From Geodermatophilaceae bacterium URHB0062 (GTDB lineage: Bacteria > Actinomycetota > Actinomycetes > Mycobacteriales > Geodermatophilaceae), in NCBI GenBank assembly GCA_000620185.1, contig JHVO01000013.1:124001-188000 (forward strand): a stretch of 64,000 nt of DNA, read 5' to 3'. A program made the position numbers and the translations under genes. The notes beneath the pieces are model-generated. The model searched no databases. It saw only the letters and a program-made list of their open reading frames with translations, and was not told where the DNA came from. This document shows, piece by piece, positions 9,113 through 18,109 of the stretch; the first letter of the stretch is position 1, and every line of letters starts with the position of its first letter.

Positions 9113-10822
9113 GTGCCGTGTCCCACGGCGCGCCCGTCGGACGGAGGACCCCTGCCCATCCGGATCCTGTCGGCGGCGTCGGCCGCGGCGCTGCTGCTGG
9201 TCGCCGGCTGCACCCCGTCCTCCGAGGCGAAGGACGCACCGAAGGACGACCCGCCCGCCCACGTCGTGACCGCGGCCCCGAAAGAGCGGCTGACGCTCGT
9301 CGGCGACGCCGACCCGGTCGCCGCCGCCATCGGTGCCAGCCGCGCACTGTTCGACTCGGCCGGGGTCGTCGTCCTCGTGGAGGACGGCGACGCCGCGGCC
9401 ACCCTGCTCGGCGCCGCGACCGCCGTCGGACTCGGCGTGCCGCTGCTGGTCGAGCCGGCGGACGCGAAGTCCCTCGCCGGCCCGGTCACCGACGAGATGC
9501 AGCGGCTGAAGGTGGACACGGTGCTCGCGGTCGGGTCCGCGGCGGACGGTGCAGGCAAGCAGGACGGCGGGCCGGACGTCGTCGGCGCCCCCGCCGAAGC
9601 GGACGCGCTCGATCAGGTGACCGGCGTGCGCTTCGCCGCCGAGGAGCAGGTGGCCGAAGGGGACGAGGCGTCGGCCGTTGCCGGGCTGGACGCCGGCACG
9701 CCGGCCGCGCTGCGCCCCGAGGGCGCGAAGGCGCCGGCCTCGGCCGCGAAGGGAGACCTCGGCTCGCTGCCCGAGGTCGAGCGGAGCGGGCCCCGCGCCG
9801 ACACCCTGGTCCTCTCCACCGGCGGTGCGGAGTCGGTGGCGGGCATCGCCAGTGCCCTGGCCGCCGGTGCACGCGTCCAGCTGACCGACTCTCCCGATCC
9901 GCGCGCCTCGGCCGACGTCGTCGGCGCCCTGGCCCAGGGCGCCCCGAAGTTCGTGGTCGCGCTCGGAGCCGATCTCGCTGCCGAGGACGGGTTCGACTGG
10001 AAGCTCGCGACGGCCGACAAGGGGACGGAGTTGCCCGGGGGCGGGCAGCTGCTCTTCCCAGGGCGGATGCTCGTGGCGCTCTACGGCCATCCCGGGTCGG
10101 GCGCGCTCGGCGTCCTGGGGGAGCAGGGGATCGACGCCAGCATCCAGCGGGCACGCGACCACGCGAAGCCCTACGAGTCGCTGGTCGGCACCCCCGTCGT
10201 CCCCGCGTTCGAGATCATCGCGACGGTCGCCTCGTCGAAGGCCGGCCCCGACGGGAACTACTCCGCCGAGGCAGAGGTCGACGACCTGCGCCCGTGGGTC
10301 GAGGCCGCCGGCAAGGCCGGCGTCTACGTCGTCCTCGACCTGCAACCCGGCCGCACCGACTTCCTCACCCAGGCGCAGCGGTACCAGTCGCTGCTGGAGA
10401 TGCCGCACGTCGGGCTCGCACTCGACCCGGAATGGCGGCTCGGCCCGACCCAGGTGCACCTGAACCAGGTCGGCTCCGTGGGGATCGACGAGGTCAACCG
10501 GGTGGTCACGTGGCTGGCGGACCTGACGCGGGCCAAGGCGCTGCCGCAGAAGCTGCTCGTCCTGCACCAGTTCAAGCTGGCGATGCTCAAGGACCGCGAG
10601 CGGCTGGACACCTCCCGCGACGAGTTGGCCGTGATGGTGCACGCCGACGGGCAGGGCAGTCAGGGCGACAAGCAGGCCACCTGGCGGGCACTGCACCAGA
10701 ACCCGCCGGCAGGCATCTGGTGGGGCTGGAAGAACTTCTACGACGAGGACGCCCCGATGCTCACCCCCGAGCAGACCGTCGCGGAGGTCTCGCCGCTGCC
10801 CTCGCTGATCAGCTACCAGTAG
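9113..10822 (+). CDS. Lipoprotein with cell-wall-binding-repeat-like region and conserved C-terminal domain of unknown function
   Basis: About 569 residues. A short signal peptide ends in the lipobox LVAGC (Cys about 33), so it should be anchored outside the cell membrane. Residues of roughly 60-340 hold alternating GVVVLVEDGD, GVPLLVEPAD and TVLAVGSAAD segments that resemble cell-wall-binding repeat 2 units. The C-terminal third (GIDASIQRARD ... GVYVVLDLQPGR ... VGLALDPEWR ... LVLHQFK ... WWGWKNFYDED) looks like a glycosidase-type barrel conserved in actinobacterial hypothetical proteins, with several candidate acids. The start is uncertain: GTG 9113 is annotated, but a GGAGG at 9139 precedes a CTG close to the signal peptide. 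Confidence 0.7.
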   Translation: MPCPTARPSDGGPLPIRILSAASAAALLLVAGCTPSSEAKDAPKDDPPAHVVTAAPKERLTLVGDADPVAAAIGASRALFDSAGVVVLVEDGDAAATLLGAATAVGLGVPLLVEPADAKSLAGPVTDEMQRLKVDTVLAVGSAADGAGKQDGGPDVVGAPAEADALDQVTGVRFAAEEQVAEGDEASAVAGLDAGTPAALRPEGAKAPASAAKGDLGSLPEVERSGPRADTLVLSTGGAESVAGIASALAAGARVQLTDSPDPRASADVVGALAQGAPKFVVALGADLAAEDGFDWKLATADKGTELPGGGQLLFPGRMLVALYGHPGSGALGVLGEQGIDASIQRARDHAKPYESLVGTPVVPAFEIIATVASSKAGPDGNYSAEAEVDDLRPWVEAAGKAGVYVVLDLQPGRTDFLTQAQRYQSLLEMPHVGLALDPEWRLGPTQVHLNQVGSVGIDEVNRVVTWLADLTRAKALPQKLLVLHQFKLAMLKDRERLDTSRDELAVMVHADGQGSQGDKQATWRALHQNPPAGIWWGWKNFYDEDAPMLTPEQTVAEVSPLPSLISYQ

Positions 10823-10896
10823 AGGTGCGGGGACTCCCGAACTGTCGCCGTCCTGTGGTGTGCTGAGGCCGACCCCGATTCCTGAGGAGTGGCCCA

Positions 10897-11898
10897 GTGA
10901 CCAGCGTGGCGATCGGCCCGCTCGACCAGCTCGACCCCCGGCTGCTCGAGCACCGCCGCGAGTTGACCGGCTATTGCTATCGCATGCTCGGCTCGGTCTT
11001 CGACGCCGACGATGCGGTGCAGGAGACGATGGTCCGGGCCTGGCGCGGTCTCGCTGACTTCGAGGGGCGGTCGGCGCTGCGCTCGTGGCTCTACCGGATC
11101 GCCACCAACGTCTGTCTCGACCAGCTCTCCGGCCGGCAGCGGCGGGCACTTCCGATGGACCTGTCCGGCTCACCGTGGCCGCCGGTCGAGCACTCCTTGA
11201 CGGCCCGGCGGCCCGGCACGGCGTGGGTCGAGCCGATCCTCGACCGGCAGGTCCTGCCCGAGGCCGACGATCCCGCCGAGCGCGCCGTCGCCAAGGAGTC
11301 GATCCGGCTCGCCTTCGTCGCGGCGTTGCAGCACCTGCCGCCGCGGCAGCGCGCCGTCCTGGTGCTCCGCGAGGTGCTGCGCTGGAAGGCCGAGGAGGTC
11401 GCCCAGCTGCTCGACAGCACCGTCGCGTCGGTCAACAGCGCCCTCCAGCGCGCCCGCGCGACGCTGGCCGGCCTCGACGCCGTGCCCGAGCCACGTGCCC
11501 TGGACGACGACGACCGCGAGCTGCTCGCACAGTACGTCGACGCGTTCGAGCGCTACGACATCGACGCCCTCGTGCGGCTGCTGCGCGACGACGCCACGCA
11601 GCACATGCCGCCGTTCGAGATGTGGCTGCGCGGTGCCGACGACATCGCCACCTGGATGCTCGGCCCCGGCGCGGCCTGCCGCGGCTCGCGGGTGCAGGCG
11701 ATGGAGGCGAACGGCAGTCCGGCGGTGGCGCAGTGGCGTCCGCGTGCCGACGGGGGATTCGAGCCGTGGGCCCTGCACGTGCTCGAGGTCGCCGACGGCC
11801 GGGTGGCGCACGTCTCCAGCTTTCTCAACCTCGACATCGACCTGTTCCGGGAGCTCGGCCTGCCCGAGAACCCGGAGGAGCCTGCGCCCGGCCGATGA
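10897..11898 (+). CDS. sigG: Sigma-70 family (SigG/TIGR02960-like) RNA polymerase sigma factor with SnoaL-type C-terminal domain
   Basis: 333 residues. Sigma region 2 ([25 protein letters not shown], shown in parts) lies at about residues 25-70, region 4 ([26 protein letters not shown]) at about 145-180, and a SnoaL-like domain follows from residue about 205 ([21 protein letters not shown] ... [10 protein letters not shown]). This layout is that of SigG-type ECF factors, in which the C-terminal domain is thought to regulate activity and no linked anti-sigma gene is needed. GGAG about 9 bases before GTG 10897 supports the start. The VOC gene 52 bases downstream is probably co-transcribed. Confidence 0.88.
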   Translation: MTSVAIGPLDQLDPRLLEHRRELTGYCYRMLGSVFDADDAVQETMVRAWRGLADFEGRSALRSWLYRIATNVCLDQLSGRQRRALPMDLSGSPWPPVEHSLTARRPGTAWVEPILDRQVLPEADDPAERAVAKESIRLAFVAALQHLPPRQRAVLVLREVLRWKAEEVAQLLDSTVASVNSALQRARATLAGLDAVPEPRALDDDDRELLAQYVDAFERYDIDALVRLLRDDATQHMPPFEMWLRGADDIATWMLGPGAACRGSRVQAMEANGSPAVAQWRPRADGGFEPWALHVLEVADGRVAHVSSFLNLDIDLFRELGLPENPEEPAPGR

Positions 11899-11950
11899 GT
11901 TCGGCCCGCCGGGCGGGTCTTACCTGCATCACCGACCGGGAGGAACGACC

Positions 11951-12331
11951 GTGCTGACCGACAGCCCCGCCTTCAGCGGCTTCGCCGTGAACGACCTGGA
12001 CGCCGCTCGCAGCTTCTACGCCGACACGCTGGGGCTGCAGGTCACCGACGTCCCCGAGATGGGCGGGCTGATGCGGCTGCAGCTCGGCTCGGGGACTCAG
12101 GTGCTCGTGTACGCCAAGCCCGACCACGTGCCCGCGACGTTCACCGTGCTCAACTTCCCGGTGCCCGACGTCGAGAAGGCCGTCGACGAGCTGGCCGGAC
12201 GAGGCGTGCAGTTCCAGCGCTACGAGAACCCGCCGACCGACGAGAAGGGCATCATGCGCGTCGGCGGGCCGCTGATCGCGTGGTTCACCGACCCGGCCGG
12301 CAACGTCTTCTCGGTGATCCAGCAGGACTGA
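11951..12331 (+). CDS. VOC-family (glyoxalase/bleomycin-resistance-like) protein
   Basis: A 126-residue single VOC fold made of two beta-alpha-beta-beta-beta units: [19 protein letters not shown] in the first and [22 protein letters not shown] in the second, ending [14 protein letters not shown] with the conserved DPxGN and metal-ligand-type positions. Such proteins include glyoxalases, dioxygenases and drug-binding proteins; the substrate is unknown. It starts at GTG 11951, preceded by GGGAGGAACGACC as ribosome-binding site, right after the sigma factor gene, so it may be under SigG-type control. Confidence 0.85.
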   Translation: MLTDSPAFSGFAVNDLDAARSFYADTLGLQVTDVPEMGGLMRLQLGSGTQVLVYAKPDHVPATFTVLNFPVPDVEKAVDELAGRGVQFQRYENPPTDEKGIMRVGGPLIAWFTDPAGNVFSVIQQD

Positions 12332-12338
12332 CCTTCGG

Positions 12339-12671
12339 TCACGCAATCGCGGCGCTCGGCTGCTCGGCCGGCTGGACGACGGCCGGGACGACGGACGCCG
12401 GGACGACGGCGGCCGCGGGGCGCGGGGCCAGCTGCTCGGTGCCGACGAACGAGGGGCCGTCGCCCTTGCCGAGGGTGCCGCCGCCGATGGCCAGCAGCAC
12501 GGTGATGAAGGCGGACATCGCAGCGACCGAGAGGTTCTGGGTCCAGCCGACGTCGAAGATGCCGGCGCCGGACGCGGTGAGGAGCGAGGCGAGCGTCGCC
12601 GCGAACGTGCGGATCGCGCGCTCGGCGGTGGCGATCAGGAACGCGCGCGAGAAAAGGGTCTGGACGGACAT
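12339..12671 (-). CDS. Small membrane protein of the r1t-type phage holin family
   Basis: 110 residues. After AERAIRTFAATLASLL come the two short hydrophobic segments and the IFDVGWTQNLSVAAMSAFITVLL / GGGTLGKGDGPSFVG-type pattern found in r1t-type holins of actinophages and in chromosomal homologues. The tail is Pro/Ala/Val-rich. The start is ATG 12671, preceded by GGAAGG at 8 bases; the open frame reaches back to 12902 but that part has no support. No other phage genes are adjacent. It could be a domesticated holin-like pore protein or simply a small membrane protein. Convergent with the VOC gene. Confidence 0.7.
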   Translation of the reverse strand: MSVQTLFSRAFLIATAERAIRTFAATLASLLTASGAGIFDVGWTQNLSVAAMSAFITVLLAIGGGTLGKGDGPSFVGTEQLAPRPAAAVVPASVVPAVVQPAEQPSAAIA

Positions 12672-12929
12672 GGCGACCGCCTTCCGGAGGACCGATGTGT
12701 CGTCCGTGGGAGGCGGTGGGCCGCTGGGCGGATACAGGCGGGCGCCCGTTTTCGGCGCGCTGCCGGCCAGGTTGCCGCTCGTGCTCCGGTGGACCGCCGT
12801 GCTGGCGCCCGCCTTCTGCAGGGCGGCTTCATGGCGTTCGACGGCGCCCGGGCGCTGATCGTGGGTCGTGCGTGAGGCCCGGAGGGCGCTCAGGCGCGAC
12901 ACCCGTCATCGAGGCCCCGGGGGCCGCGG

Positions 12930-14465
12930 TCAGTCCATCGCCTGCGCCCGGGTCAGGGCGCGGTGGACGTTGATGCGCCCGTAGCCCATCTGTTCGTTCC
13001 AGCTCCCGTTCGGATGCGCCGCCGGGCCGAACGGTGAGGGGATCTCGGTCTGGTAAGGGACGGAACCCACTTTGTCCGCCGTGAGCTCGATGATGGTCCG
13101 AACCTGGTCGCTGGTGAGCGTGGGGCGCAGGCTCAGCAGGAGTGCGGCGAGGCCGGCCACGTGCGGGGTGGCGGCCGAGGTGCCCCACATGTCCAGGATG
13201 AAGTCCCCGTGGGACTCCCCCGTGCCCTGCACCACCGTGGTGGTGATGTCCCTTCCGGGCGCCACCACCGACAGCCGCTGGCCGAAGTTGGAGAACGGCG
13301 CCCGCTCGTCCGACGAGTCCGTCGCGCCGCAGGCGATGACGCGTGGGTTGAGCGCGGGATAGAGGATCGCTCCGGCGTCGTTGCCAGTTGCTGCGCACAT
13401 GATGACGTTGTTCTGGAACGCGAACTCGATGGCCGGATCGACCGCCGCCTGGAACCAGGCCGTGGCCACGAAGCTCATGCTGATGACGCGGGCACCGTTC
13501 TGCACCGCGTGGATGATCCCCTCGCGCGCCTCGATGTCTGTGAAGTTGGTGAACGCCACGGGCATGACGGTGCAGCCTCCGGCCACGCCGGCGCAGCCCA
13601 CCGCATTGTTGAGATCGGCGGCAGCGACCCCGGCGCACATCGTTCCGTGCCCGAACACGAAGCCGTTGACCTCCCGCGTGCTCCCGTTCCCGAAGAACAC
13701 CGTCACTCCGGGCACGAAGTTGAGGTCCGGGTGGGTCAGGTCGCAGCCGCTGTCGAACACGCAGATCGTGATCGCGGGGTTCCCGCGGGAGATGTCCCAG
13801 CCCGCCTCGAGGTCGGGGGGCGCGACCGCACGGATCCGGTTGAGATTCCACTGCCGGAACAGCAGCGGATCGTTGGGACGGAAGAACGCCAGCGGGACCA
13901 GCAGGGGCATGTTCTCGAAGAGCACCTCGTCTGTGGCTTGCCGCCCCTCGTCGGTCATGGCCGCACGCAGCTGGTAGGCATCGACTCCTGGCTCTTCGAT
14001 GGTGAGGTAGGCGAGGCCGAGCAGCCGTTCCCCTCGCCTCGTGTCCTCGCGCACCAGGGTGCGCTCCTGTGCTTCGGGCATCCGCGTCGCGCTGGTGACC
14101 AGGACCCGGGGCAGCGGGCAGTGCAGCCCGGCGCGGCTCTCGCTTCCCGCCAGCTGATAGACGGGACCCACCCAGTCCAGGTCCGGACCGAAGACCTGTT
14201 GGATCAGCTGGTATTGCTCGTCCCCGATGGCGCTGCCGTCCGGCGTGGACACCCAGACGCGGGTATCGGTGTGGTTGACCTGGTCGGCGGTCAGGGCCTC
14301 CCCGGCGTCGTATCGGTCGTGCTCCAGGACGAGGCCGGCCTCGCGTAGCTGTTCGGACAGGTCCCGGAAGGGGCGTGGCCGGGTCCAGGCCAGCAGCAGC
14401 CTGGTGCGGTCGAGTTCGACGATGGTCTCGGCATCCCGTCGGATTTCACCGGGAAACTCGCGCAT
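12930..14465 (-). CDS. S8-family (subtilisin-like) serine peptidase without signal peptide
   Basis: 511 residues. The N-terminal 215 residues are not recognised. The subtilase domain has Asp in VFDSGCDLTHPDL (about residue 240), His in FGHGTMCAGVAA (about 275), the oxyanion Asn in AATGNDAG and Ser in WGTSAATPHVAGL (about 430), so the triad is complete. No signal peptide is visible: the protein begins MREFPGEIRRDAETIVEL, so it may act inside the cell or be exported another way. The N-terminal domain may be an inhibitor-like or regulatory region. GGAGGGA lies before ATG 14465. The gene stands alone between the holin-like gene and helR. Confidence 0.9.
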   Translation of the reverse strand: MREFPGEIRRDAETIVELDRTRLLLAWTRPRPFRDLSEQLREAGLVLEHDRYDAGEALTADQVNHTDTRVWVSTPDGSAIGDEQYQLIQQVFGPDLDWVGPVYQLAGSESRAGLHCPLPRVLVTSATRMPEAQERTLVREDTRRGERLLGLAYLTIEEPGVDAYQLRAAMTDEGRQATDEVLFENMPLLVPLAFFRPNDPLLFRQWNLNRIRAVAPPDLEAGWDISRGNPAITICVFDSGCDLTHPDLNFVPGVTVFFGNGSTREVNGFVFGHGTMCAGVAAADLNNAVGCAGVAGGCTVMPVAFTNFTDIEAREGIIHAVQNGARVISMSFVATAWFQAAVDPAIEFAFQNNVIMCAATGNDAGAILYPALNPRVIACGATDSSDERAPFSNFGQRLSVVAPGRDITTTVVQGTGESHGDFILDMWGTSAATPHVAGLAALLLSLRPTLTSDQVRTIIELTADKVGSVPYQTEIPSPFGPAAHPNGSWNEQMGYGRINVHRALTRAQAMD

Positions 14466-14683
14466 GCGTCCCTCCCTGGACCCGCGCGGACCACCACGCC
14501 GTACGCATCGCCCGACGATCGACCCGCGGCGGCGCCAGCTAACCGGACCGGCTGGCCCACGTCACTACAACGTGGCCTGGTGATTCGCCGATCTGGCGGG
14601 GGGCGTACGAAGCGCCGCCGGGATGCCGTCGCACGAGGGGTCGGCCGGGAACTCCCGTCCCACTTCAACGTATAGCTCGTCCC

Positions 14684-14702
14684 GGGGCTTGCGGCAAGAC
14701 CC
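14684..14702 (+). promoter_or_regulatory. Rifamycin-associated element (RAE)-like inverted repeat upstream of helR
   Basis: GGGGCTTGCGGCAAGACCC differs at one base from the 19-bp RAE consensus as I recall it (GGGGCTTGCGGCAAGGCCC), an element found upstream of rifamycin-inactivating and helR genes in actinomycetes. It is an inverted repeat (CTTGC-G-GCAAG) framed by CCCGGG on both sides. It ends 25 bases before the helR GTG, near a -35 position relative to GATAGT at 14714-14719. Confidence 0.8.
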
Positions 14703-14727
14703 GGGTCGTGGCGGATAGTCGCCCGCC

Positions 14728-16869
14728 GTGACGACAAGAACCTCGGCGTTCGACCTTCCCGACCAGCTCGCAGCCAAGGCCGACCCGGCGCTCATCGGGG
14801 CCGACGAGCAGTACTTCGCGGACCTCGCCGAGAGCCTCGCGCAGACGATCGCCGACGTCTCCGAGCGACTGGACGCCGAGCGCCGCGCCCCGGGCGGCAT
14901 CGGGCAGGAGGCGCTGGACCGGGACCTGGAGATCCACCGGCTGACCGCTCGCCTGCGCACCCTGCGCCGCTTCGGCCTCGATCTCTGCCTGGGCCGCATC
15001 GTGAGCGCCGACGGCTCCGAGCCGGTGTACGTCGGGCGCCTCGGCCTCACCGACAGCACGGGCCGCCGGCTGCTGCTCGACTGGCGCTCGCCCGCGGCCG
15101 AGCCGTTCTTCGGCGCGACCCACGCCAACCCGATGGGCCTGGCGAGCCGTCGCCGGTACCGCTGGACGCGTGGCCGGATCACCGACTACTGGGACGAGGT
15201 GTTCACCCCGGACGGGCTGGAGGGGCGCGCCGCGCTCGACGACCAGTCGGCCTTCATCGCCAGCCTGGGCACCAGCCGGTCGCCTCAGATGCGGGACGTG
15301 CTCGGCACCATCCAGGCCGACCAGGACGCGATCATCCGGGCGGGGTCCCGGGGCGCCCTCGTCGTGGACGGCGGCCCGGGCACCGGGAAGACCGTCGTCG
15401 CGCTGCACCGCACGGCCTATCTCCTGTACTCGGACCCGCGCCTCGGCCACCAGCGTGGCGGCGTCCTGTTCGTCGGCCCGAGCCGGCCGTATCTCGCCTA
15501 CGTCGGCGACGTCCTGCCGAGCCTGGGGGAGGAGGGCGTGCAGACGTGCACCCTGCGCGATCTCGTGCCGGAGGGTGCCGCTGCGGCCGTCGAGGTTGAT
15601 ACCGAGGTGGCACGGCTGAAGGCCTCTGTCGATGTGGCGGCGGTGATCGAGGCCGCCGTCCGGTTCTACGAGGAGCCGCCGCGGAAGGGGATGACGGTCG
15701 AGACCGACACGTCCGAGGTGTGGCTGAGCGCCGACGACTGGGCCGAGGCGTTCGAGGCGCCGGACCCCGGGACGCCGCACAACGTGGCGCGCGACCAGAT
15801 CTGGGAGGAGCTGCTCGCGATCCTGACGAACAAGCAGGACGGCGAGGCACCGCCCGAGCTGCTCCGCAAGTCGCTGCTGGAGAACGAGGACCTGCTCGCG
15901 GCGTTCAACCGGGCGTGGCCGCTGATCGAGGCGCCGGATCTGGTCGGCGACCTGTGGTCGGTGCCGGCGTACCTGCGGAAGTGCGCGCCCTGGCTGGGGC
16001 CTGAGGAGGTCCGGGCGTTGCAGCGTGAGGGCGCCCGGGCGTGGACGGTGTCGGACCTGCCGCTCCTGGACGCGGCCCGGCAGCGGCTCGGCGATCCGGA
16101 GACGTCGCGGCGCCGGCGCCGGCAGGAGGCTGCGGAGGCGCTCGAACGGACGCGCATGGCCGACGTCATCGACCGGCTGATCGAGGCCGACGACTCCGAG
16201 CTGCTGCTGATGACGACGCTGCGCCACGCCGACCTCCGGGACGCACTGGTGGACCAGGCGGCGCTGCCGACCGCCTCCCCGGACCTGCTGGCCGGCCCGT
16301 TCGCGCACGTCGTGGTGGACGAGGCGCAGGAGCTGACCGACGCCGAGTGGCAGATGCTGCTGCTCCGCTGCCCGTCGCGGAGTTTCACGATCGTCGGCGA
16401 CCGGGCCCAGGCTCGGCACGGGTTCGAAGAGTCGTGGGAGGAGCGGCTGGAGCGGATCGAGCTCGGCGACGTGCGTCTGGCCTCGCTGACGATCAACTAC
16501 CGGACGCCGGAGGAGGTCATGGCGGAGGCCGAGCCGGTGATCCGGGCGGTGCTGCCGGACGCGAACGTGCCGACGTCCATTCGCAGCAGCGGCGTTCCCG
16601 TCAGGCACGGATCGGTGTCGGAGCTGGGCTCTGTGCTGGGCACCTGGCTCGCCGCGCACGCCGAGGGCATCGCGTGCGTGATCGGCGACCCGACGTTCGA
16701 GGGGACGTCCCGGGTGCGATCACTGACGCCAGAGCTGTCGAAGGGGCTCGAGTTCGACCTCGTCGTCCTCGTGGACCCTGAGGACTTCGGCACGGGCATC
16801 GAGGGAGCGGTGGACCGCTACGTCGCGATGACCCGAGCGACGCAGCAACTCGTCGTCCTGACGAGTTGA
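14728..16869 (+). CDS. helR: HelD-family RNA polymerase recycling motor ATPase (HelR)
   Basis: 713 residues. A coiled-coil N-terminal arm (ADLAESLAQTIADVSERLDAER-type sequence, residues about 30-75) would reach the RNA polymerase secondary channel. A UvrD/Rep-like ATPase follows, with Walker A GGPGTGKTVVAL (about residue 220), Walker B VVVDEAQEL (about 530), GDRAQARHG, and a C-terminal LSKGLEFDLVVLVDP and YVAMTRATQQLVV motif pair. HelR displaces rifamycins from RNA polymerase and gives rifamycin tolerance in Streptomyces. The RAE-like repeat just upstream supports HelR rather than generic HelD. The GTG start follows GATAGT by 8 bases. Confidence 0.9.
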   Translation: MTTRTSAFDLPDQLAAKADPALIGADEQYFADLAESLAQTIADVSERLDAERRAPGGIGQEALDRDLEIHRLTARLRTLRRFGLDLCLGRIVSADGSEPVYVGRLGLTDSTGRRLLLDWRSPAAEPFFGATHANPMGLASRRRYRWTRGRITDYWDEVFTPDGLEGRAALDDQSAFIASLGTSRSPQMRDVLGTIQADQDAIIRAGSRGALVVDGGPGTGKTVVALHRTAYLLYSDPRLGHQRGGVLFVGPSRPYLAYVGDVLPSLGEEGVQTCTLRDLVPEGAAAAVEVDTEVARLKASVDVAAVIEAAVRFYEEPPRKGMTVETDTSEVWLSADDWAEAFEAPDPGTPHNVARDQIWEELLAILTNKQDGEAPPELLRKSLLENEDLLAAFNRAWPLIEAPDLVGDLWSVPAYLRKCAPWLGPEEVRALQREGARAWTVSDLPLLDAARQRLGDPETSRRRRRQEAAEALERTRMADVIDRLIEADDSELLLMTTLRHADLRDALVDQAALPTASPDLLAGPFAHVVVDEAQELTDAEWQMLLLRCPSRSFTIVGDRAQARHGFEESWEERLERIELGDVRLASLTINYRTPEEVMAEAEPVIRAVLPDANVPTSIRSSGVPVRHGSVSELGSVLGTWLAAHAEGIACVIGDPTFEGTSRVRSLTPELSKGLEFDLVVLVDPEDFGTGIEGAVDRYVAMTRATQQLVVLTS

Positions 16870-17027
16870 CCCGGCACCGTTGACCGGTGAGCTGCCCGCG
16901 TTCTCGCTGCTCGTGGCCGAAGATGAAAAGGGTGGTCAGGTCCGCGCGCCTGTACTGCCGGGTGTCCGCCCACTAGCCTTCGCCCGGTCACCCTCGACTC
17001 GCCACTGCCTCAGTCCGTGGGGATCCT

Positions 17028-18035
17028 ATGATCAGGCGCAAATCGGTCGCTCTCCTGGCAAGCCTGCTCGTAGCCGGCTGCCTCACCGTCCTCGTCGGCC
17101 AACCAGAAGTGAACGCGACGCCGCCGACCGACGCGAAGCTCTTCAGCGCCGATGCGTGGGTGCGGACTCCGGTGCCGGCCGGCGCGCCGGTCGATGCGGC
17201 TTCCGCGGCCGGGATCGCGTTCGTCGATGCCCACGACCCGAATTCGTATCCCCACATCAAGGGGATCAGCGACTCCTGGGGCATGCCGTTCGCGGTGTCC
17301 ACCTGCGCGGACCCGGTCTGGAGGTTCGTCGGCAACGTGCAGAAGACCAACGCCTTCCTGAAGACCGAGGGCTTCCACGCGCCGGCCGACTTCGCCGACC
17401 GGCTGACGCGCACATCCGACTCGCCGATGACCGTCATCGACACCTGTGGTGTGGCTTCGATGCCCCATGGTCTGGCCGTCCGGGGCCACGGGGCGGTCAA
17501 GGGGAGGGCTCCGCTGACGATCCGGGTCACCGAAGGGTCGTCCTTCGACATCACCTCCAACGGTCTGGACGGGCGTAACCCCGAGTCCACCAATCCCCTG
17601 AACAGAGGCCCTCGGGGCAACATCGTCGGGGACAACCTGATCCGGAACAGCGCCGTGCAGGAAGGACTCAGCGGAGCGAACGGCGGCACTCTGGGCTACC
17701 GGCCGGAGATGTTCTGGTGGGAGACCCGCAGCGCGGACGGGCACGTCTTCCCGATGGTGGGGCACGAGGACGGCCAGTCCGGCTGGGGGCCGGAGGGCAT
17801 CATCATCCGGATCAAGCCGTCGTGGGTGGCGCCCTCCGGGTGCACCGGTCCCGCCCTGGTCATTGCCCGAACGCTGCAGGTGTACGGGGCGATCATCGGT
17901 GACAACGCCGGAAAAGGTGGATCGGGCATGAAAGCCGAGCAGGGGAACCCGATGCCTGGGATGAGCGAGACCATGCTCGGCGCGTGCCTGACGTGGAACG
18001 ACATGGAGTTCGTCCAGCGCGGCTGGCGACCGTGA
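17028..18035 (+). CDS. Secreted or lipid-anchored protein of unknown function
   Basis: 335 residues starting MIRRKSVALLASLLVAGC, a signal peptide with a lipobox-like LVAGC at Cys 18. The mature part has WGMPFAVSTCADPVWRFV, then MPHGLAVRGHGAVKGRAPLTIR, and near the end RIKPSWVAPSGCTGPALVIARTLQVYGAIIGDNAG. The last motif occurs in actinobacterial secreted hypothetical proteins that may be beta-sandwich carbohydrate- or envelope-associated proteins; no enzyme activity is assigned. A TAGCCT box at 16974-16979 is a possible promoter. It is the first gene of the accessory block after helR. Confidence 0.75.
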   Translation: MIRRKSVALLASLLVAGCLTVLVGQPEVNATPPTDAKLFSADAWVRTPVPAGAPVDAASAAGIAFVDAHDPNSYPHIKGISDSWGMPFAVSTCADPVWRFVGNVQKTNAFLKTEGFHAPADFADRLTRTSDSPMTVIDTCGVASMPHGLAVRGHGAVKGRAPLTIRVTEGSSFDITSNGLDGRNPESTNPLNRGPRGNIVGDNLIRNSAVQEGLSGANGGTLGYRPEMFWWETRSADGHVFPMVGHEDGQSGWGPEGIIIRIKPSWVAPSGCTGPALVIARTLQVYGAIIGDNAGKGGSGMKAEQGNPMPGMSETMLGACLTWNDMEFVQRGWRP

Positions 18036-18109
18036 GCCGCCGAGTGCGAGTAGTCCGGCAGAGATTTCTGAACGAACTGTGCGATCACGCATCACAGCCT
18101 CGGCAGGCC

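Noticed and set aside
12339-12671. Prophage remnant around the holin-like gene
   Set aside because: No endolysin, tail, portal or integrase genes nearby; neighbours are ordinary chromosomal genes.
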